From positions 1 to 11,296 of the forward strand of contig JANDJZ010001129.1 of NCBI GenBank assembly GCA_027943245.1: a stretch of DNA of 11,296 nucleotides, read 5' to 3'. The stretch is from Acanthamoeba sp. SK_2022b (taxonomy: Eukaryota; Discosea; Longamoebia; Acanthamoebidae). Shown here in pieces: positions 6,801-11,296 of the stretch. The position numbers and the translations under genes were made by a program. Positions within the stretch are counted from its first letter, which is position 1, and each line of letters opens with the position of its first letter. The notes beneath the pieces are model-generated. The model saw nothing but the letters and a program-made list of their open reading frames with translations, was not told where the DNA came from and made no database searches.

Positions 6801-9069
6801 AAACCAAATGCGGGCGAAGCATGCGTACGGATTGAGTGTTATTGCTCTCGCTCTCGGTCTCGAATGATGCAGTGGCGTCCACCGCCGCATGTTCCGATCT
6901 GTTGTGCGAGACCAAGGGAGGGAAATTAGCAGCAATGCAGACACAAGAGCGGCGAGGCACAAAACGTACTTCTTCACCGTGGTCCAGAGGCTTGGCTCAG
7001 CCTTAAGCGAGAGCATGTAGAGGTCATCCTGTTGGGTCTCGCGTCGGTTAGGGTGTGTCTGTGTATGCATGATGAGAGAATGGAAACGCACCTCATTGTG
7101 AGAATCGTAGGCAGACAAAGCCTGCAGCTTCTGTTGTATCCTCTCGTCCTCCAGAATGGGGTAGTTCAAACTTTGGTATTTGGTGATGTCCTGCGTTCGT
7201 TCATAGAGCAGGCTAATAAGGTCAAAATTGATCGAGTTATCGGCCAAATAGGTCTGGTTGCCGTCGTAGATGAATGTAAAGTCGCGCAGATACAGTCCTG
7301 CACCCAGAAAAATGAGTCAGGCCTGGAAGAAGATGCATCGCACGCTGTACGACGTACCAAAGTAAGGAAACGCTGGGAGAGGTCTTGAGTTGAGCTCCTG
7401 TCTGTATTGTCTGAAGTTCTGCTTCGTGCCCATGATGGCCTCCAACTCGGAGAACTTGGTCTCATACTTGGTGGACAAGTTCTGTCGATGCGCAGAAGTT
7501 GCCGCAAAGAAATGATACGTTCAGCTTGGGGTGAAATAAAAGGTGTAGGAGTGCAGGAGCGTACCTCCCACAAACGCTTGAGACGTTGAACAGAGGAGTT
7601 GTTCAGGCCAGATAGGATTTCCATGAAAGAGTTGAAGTTGCTCAAAGACAGGCATTCTTCACCAGGCCGATAATTCAAAAATCGGTCAACCGCTTCAGAC
7701 AGGAGATGGAGAAGAGGAAAGGCAGTACCAGCAGCAACCTGAATGAACTTCTTTACAATTGTCAATTGTTCCTTCAAGCCCTTCGCCTGCACTATCTCGG
7801 TGGCAACCCAGTAGCCCACCTGTTGATGGAGAATGTGAGTACGCTTAGCGCACAGCAGTTGCAAACCTTAAATCAAGCGCTACCCTATTGAACTGTTCTA
7901 TCATGGCAGTGATGTTGGGCGCTACAATGCTCTTGCTGTCCTTCTTCCATCGCTGATTGAGAAACTCATCAGGCTTGATTTGGCGGAAGATGTTGAACTC
8001 GAATATCGTCAACTGTGCAGCGAGAGCCGCGGAAGGAAGCTGCAAGAGCTCAAAATCCTGTGGCAAATTCATCTGGCGACGCGTAAGAGCCAAACGTCGA
8101 ACAGGTCTGAGTAACAGCAAGCGAGACTCTCACCTTGCCTCTTCCGGTCAACAGTGTATCAGTGCTGACGGCTGGGAAGGCAGAACTTGACGCTCCGGGC
8201 ATCGGGGAGGTGGGTATGGGAAGAACGTTTAGTGCCCTCTCGTACGCGGTGAGCGCGTCCTCGGCCTGTCTAGGCGACGATCCCGGCTTTGATTTTGGTT
8301 TGGCCCTGTGCCAGCATGCGTCAGTACGAGGCGATGCTGCGCAGGCAGGAGGCTAGAGTGTCAGTGTACGGCTTCCATGCACGCTGCCGTGCGCGCATGC
8401 GTATGTACAGTAGCTTGAACTCGTTTGTGATGTCAATCCCTGACTGAAGGAGAGGTGAGCGTCTTCCCTTGCCAATCCAAGGAGAGTGAGCATACCCTCT
8501 CTTGTATTATCCGGAACATCTGTAGCAGCTCTGTGCGCACGAAGGACACTTGATGTTTGTCCAACCATTCTCGAAGGAAGGTAAGCATCCTGTTGCGGCC
8601 ATAGTCAGCCAATCAGCTTTCCTCATCGAAGATGTGCGTGAACGTGACAGCATTACCTTTGCGTCACAGATTTGCTCACAGGCTGGGGTAGCACGGTGGC
8701 CAGCGCGAGCTCAGAAGCCGTGCAGAGTTCTTCCCCCTTCGTTCGGGGTGCGAGCACAAACGTACGAAGTGGTTAAGGAAATCAAGTAATTCAATTATTT
8801 TGATGGTCTGGAGATTTAAGAGGGGTGGGGGGATGTTGAGGATATTCTTCCATCCATATTCGCAGGAGAAGTGACGGGGCTACATCCAGAATGCGATAGT
8901 TTTGGAGGAACGCTCGCACATTACCTGCCGCATTTGCACAAGGGATAAGATTTTGCGCGGGAACGGTAGGAAGCGTGCACGTACGAAGTTCGTCTTCCTC
9001 TTGCATGAGCCGCTTGGCCAGAGCTTGAAAACTATTCCTCCTCACATCCTCCACCGTGAGGGCTTCCAT
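2385..9069 (-). CDS. RasGEF protein with two C-terminal V4R domains, 29 exons
   Basis: One gene, about 1540 aa: a predicted Ras guanine-nucleotide exchange factor carrying two small-molecule-binding V4R domains. Exons, in transcript order: 9069-8985, 8924-8884, 8807-8766, 8709-8657, 8589-8496, 8443-8409, 8305-8134, 8072-7884, 7819-7729, 7656-7565, 7481-7358, 7297-7092, 7028-6970, 6898-6829, 6770-6385, 6298-5805, 5697-5549, 5483-5431, 5342-5188, 5104-5029, 4936-4849, 4778-4652, 4576-4516, 4420-4342, 4285-4166, 4110-3871, 3764-3152, 3090-2702, 2624-2385. All junctions are in phase and the total (4623 bases) divides by three. Domains: RasGEF_N (about residues 30-115), RasGEF (175-427), disordered linker (428-794), V4R-1 (795-1007), linker (1008-1127), V4R-2 (1128-1500). 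The start is the first ATG after an in-frame TAA. Weak points are the start, exon 25 (alternative acceptor at 4241) and the exon 28 acceptor. No signal peptide or membrane segment, so probably cytosolic. Confidence 0.85.
3123..3151 (-). repeat. (GT)n microsatellite forming the donor of RasGEF-V4R intron 27
   Basis: CA on the plus strand, so GT in the transcript. The run begins exactly at the exon boundary (exon ends TCAG at 3152), so the 5' splice site GTGTGT is part of the repeat. Length is 29 bases. Confidence 0.9.
3807..3867 (-). repeat. (CA)n microsatellite in RasGEF-V4R intron 26
   Basis: GT run of 61 bases on the plus strand, CA in the transcript, starting three bases inside intron 26 (3870-3765) after the donor GTTCAC. 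It is complementary in the pre-mRNA to the (GU)n of intron 27 across exon 27. Confidence 0.97.
3871..4285 (-). other. Ser/Pro-rich linker between the V4R domains
   Basis: Two exons give about 120 residues of low-complexity sequence (LSSSGSAPGSPTKPSAQL) ending in a more regular, probably helical piece (PDQLKQLRSVQHKVGREFS) that leads into V4R-2. The first exon is uncertain. Starting at 4285 keeps both phases correct, but a better-looking acceptor (CGGCCGCAG) lies at 4242 and would need a 41-base downstream intron instead. Confidence 0.6.
4342..5483 (-). other. V4R domain 1
   Basis: Seven exons (about residues 795-1007) form a complete XylR_N/V4R-type domain. Order: TIEVCGERYLLFR; FAFQFLFDFAHALGKSDAT; AGPIYFSYTGWAFIEIL; LYSDHIFSFEADAW; PVCILGAGYSSGWVSSC; LAVELLCKAKGDERCLFV. 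The last two blocks are the V4R signature: GYxSGW, then Glu-x2-Cys-x7-Cys-x-Phe. In bacterial phenol sensors of this family the equivalent Cys, Glu, Cys and Cys bind zinc and the domain holds an aromatic ligand; all four are present here. The fold is related to the TRAPP subunit Bet3. Confidence 0.88.
5549..6898 (-). other. Disordered linker with Ser/Pro and Arg-Asp/Arg-Glu repeats
   Basis: Four exons encode roughly residues 428-794 between the RasGEF and V4R parts. The first part is Ser/Pro/Thr-rich (SSSPARRSPSSPRSSSQPPP). The 494-base exon 6298-5805 moves through KEKRPRSERDREK into a long run of RD, RE and DR dipeptides (DRERDRDRDRDRDRER). This resembles the alternating-charge repeats of SR-like and U1-70K-type proteins, or a single charged helix. 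The junctions 6385/6298 and 5805/5697 preserve frame on both sides, which ties the RasGEF and V4R halves into one gene. Confidence 0.85.
6970..8072 (-). other. Catalytic RasGEF (CDC25 homology) domain
   Basis: Six exons encode about 253 residues matching the full length of a RasGEF domain. Visible landmarks: an opening PQDFELLQLPSAALAAQLT then FEFNIFRQIKPDEFL; MIEQFNRVGYWVATEIVQ; KKFIQVAAECLSLSNFNS and MEILSGLNNSSVQRLKRLWE, the most conserved block; LEAIMGTKQNFRQYRQEL; PYFGLYLRDFTFIYDGNQ; and the closing LYMLSLKAEP. No key block is missing, so exchange activity on a Ras or Rap family GTPase is expected (inference). Confidence 0.93.
8305..9069 (-). other. RasGEF_N (N-terminal Ras exchanger) region
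   Basis: Seven short exons give about 117 residues of helical sequence, then a Ser/Pro-rich spacer. NVRAFLQNYRIL followed by KIIELLDFLNHF resembles the family pattern of FLxTYRxF followed by ELLxxLxxRF. MLTFLREWLDKHQVSF followed by TELLQMFRII resembles the VLxVLKxWVExH segment. This module usually supports the catalytic domain structurally. Similarity is weaker than for the catalytic half, and exons as short as 35-53 bases make boundaries less certain. Confidence 0.65.
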
Positions 9070-9526
9070 CGTGTCGATTTGTTAAGGAACTCCTCTCCTG
9101 AATCTACCGCTAGGCCTCCCGCGGCCGAGGTTCAAACCATTCAAAGATAACTACAACCTTTTCTCTCTCTCAAGAGGAGCGCAGCGCAGCCACCTGTCTT
9201 GAAGGTTGATATTGTTGGTCTGTATCTCCATCGTGCTAGCCAAAGAAAGACATATGGACGCAAAAGGAAAACTTACCAAATCAGAAAAGGAGAGGTTGGC
9301 TGTATCAAAAGTTGATGTTGGTAAGTACCAACTCCCAGTTGTCCCCTGAAACAGGATGAAATTTTGAACCGCTTTAAGAATTGGTTCCACCAGGCAGCTG
9401 TTCTTGTGCGTGGGTCAAACGTTCATCGCTTCAGGTTTTACTTCTCACTTCACCTTTTATGAGACATTTACAACGCGGGGGAAAGAGGTAAACGTAGACA
9501 GGAAGCACTTGGTCGATGATGACGCG
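9070..9526. other. Spacer between phosphatase and RasGEF-V4R genes
   Basis: About 457 bases between the phosphatase stop (9527) and the RasGEF-V4R start (9069), both on the minus strand. It must hold the phosphatase 3' UTR and the RasGEF-V4R promoter and 5' UTR. A good donor (GGTAAGTTTTCC on the minus strand, near 9275) and acceptor-like CTAG/CAG sites suggest a 5' UTR intron. Short open frames such as 9390-9151 match no family I know. I see no confident coding exon here. Confidence 0.45.
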
Positions 9527-10413
<887 letters not shown>

Positions 10414-10512
10414 CTCTTCTGCTTCTTGCTGTTGCGACAAGATAAACAAATATAATTATTTTTTTTTTATTATTATTTGAGGAATTTCACCGTCGTCCAA
10501 CGCGGGGGTGCA
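10414..10512. other. AT-rich spacer between NMNAT-like and phosphatase genes
   Basis: 99 bases with a T-rich run (TTTTTTTTTATTATTATTTG near 10461-10480, plus strand). It should contain the 3' end of the upstream gene and the phosphatase 5' UTR. No gene is visible. Confidence 0.5.
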
Positions 10513-11267
10513 TTACTTGGCGAAGAGCTTGTGGAGTTCGTTCTGGAAGATGTATTGCGACACCGCCGGTCCGGTGAGATCCTCTACGCCCTCTGAGGCA
10601 GCCAGCCTGTTGTATGTTAGCGTAGCGTAAAGCAATTGCCAACCTAGTCAGATAAATGAAGTTGTACCTCGTTCGTATGGCCGTTGAGCTGAGGTCCTCC
10701 GTCTCCATCTCCACCAAGAAACACCTCCCCTCTGTTCGCTTGAGCTTGGTCACCCGTTCAGTATATCCGGGTCTGTAAACGCGATGAATGAACACCATCG
10801 GATGATGAGAAAACTCACACTAGGCGTGAGCAGATTACGGAGTGGCCGGCAGGCCACGACCATACCTTGCCACTGCCACCACTGGAATGGCGTCTGAGAT
10901 GCCGTGCAGTAGACCGCAATTGAAGGCATGATCAGCACCGCAGAGGTACATGACCACGACGTTGGGTGCTTCCTTGCGCAATGCAGCCCTAACCCCGAAC
11001 AGTCAGCTAATGGTGAAGGCACCACGCATGACCATTCAGCAGCGGACGTACGTTATGAATGCTGAGTGCGCCTGAGCCACATCGGGGAAGTCCAGGAACC
11101 CCGACTGCTGCGACTCCCACTCGCTGACTTCGAGCCAGGGCGAGTCTCTGCGTGTCGGTCAGACGTGATTCTTGTTTCAATTGGCTGGCATGCAGGGGAG
11201 AGCTTACTGCAAGCCAAGGCGACACATGGCGACCCGGTGCTTGATGTTAATATGCGCTACCCCTTGC
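10513..11267 (-). CDS. NMN/NaMN adenylyltransferase-like protein, 3' part
   Basis: Probable nucleotidyltransferase joining nicotinamide (or nicotinate) mononucleotide and ATP to make NAD(+) or its acid form. Five exons fit in phase (11267-11208, 11147-11052, 10988-10866, 10772-10668, 10606-10513) and encode about 158 residues. Landmarks: HRVAMCRLGLQDSPWLEVSE followed by WE, like the family's HRxxMxxLA...W..VxxWE; VVVMYLCGADHAF, like LLCGAD; IPVVAVARPGYTE; and METEDLSSTAIR, the ISSTxxR ATP-binding motif. The N-terminal GxFxPxHxxH motif would lie beyond the right edge, as the first exon here begins at an acceptor close to it. The tail after the motif ends ISSTxxR-style with YIFQNELHKLFAK. Another family in the HIGH-type nucleotidyltransferases is possible. 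Confidence 0.7.
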
Positions 11268-11296
11268 CTTTTCATCTACACAAGGCGACCAGGTTC

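Noticed and set aside
5305..6960. 551-aa uninterrupted minus-strand ORF
   Set aside because: It includes the true frames of two RasGEF-V4R exons but reads through several introns and other exons in wrong frames. Typical splice sites and family similarity support the spliced model instead.
9151..9390. 79-aa minus-strand ORF upstream of the RasGEF-V4R start
   Set aside because: It matches no recognised family, crosses a good GTAAGT donor, and cannot be joined in frame past the TAA just upstream of the chosen ATG. Most likely 5' UTR and intron.

Overview
This window reads as intron-dense nuclear DNA from a protist. Every recognisable gene is broken into short exons by GT-AG introns of about 45-145 bases, intergenic gaps are small, and the DNA is fairly GC-rich with many (GT/CA)n and (CT/GA)n microsatellites, nearly all inside introns. 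The protein families and this architecture suggest an amoebozoan of the Acanthamoeba type; that placement is inference, because no rRNA or species marker is present. There is no bacterial operon, CRISPR array, insertion sequence or virus-like gene, and I see no tRNA.

Layout, left to right. (1) 1-184, minus: the first exon of an unrecognised gene running off the left edge. (2) 185-367: a short divergent promoter region. (3) 368-2231, plus: a complete nine-exon adenosine kinase-like PfkB gene (361 aa) with several unusual active-site positions and microsatellites in four introns. (4) 2232-2384: a convergent 3' region with a duplicated poly(A)-signal block. (5) 2385-9069, minus: one large gene that I could thread through 29 exons with every splice phase consistent (about 1540 aa). 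It encodes RasGEF_N, a catalytic RasGEF (CDC25 homology) domain, a Ser/Pro-rich and then Arg/Asp/Glu-repeat linker, and two tandem V4R (4-vinyl reductase/XylR-N type small-molecule-binding) domains. (6) 9070-9526: a non-coding spacer. (7) 9527-10413, minus: a complete five-exon atypical tyrosine phosphatase of the Oca/Siw14 type (167 aa). (8) 10513-11267 and beyond, minus: the 3' five exons of a nicotinamide/nicotinate mononucleotide adenylyltransferase-like gene whose 5' end is outside the window.

The main discovery is gene 5. V4R domains are known as small-molecule sensors of the bacterial phenol regulators and of BchJ-like proteins. Both copies here keep the Cys...Glu-x2-Cys-x7-Cys pattern that binds zinc in the phenol sensors. 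Joined to an apparently intact Ras exchange factor, this predicts a ligand-gated Ras activator in a eukaryote. A second theme is that long complementary (GU)n/(CA)n tracts sit in introns on both sides of a single exon in both adenosine kinase (exon 5) and the RasGEF-V4R gene (exon 27), where they could pair in the pre-mRNA.

The neighbouring genes (adenosine kinase, phosphatase, NMNAT-like) are housekeeping-type and need not act with the RasGEF-V4R protein. The close spacing looks like general genome compaction. Exon boundaries come from reading frame, splice consensus and family similarity by eye; no transcript or database was consulted.
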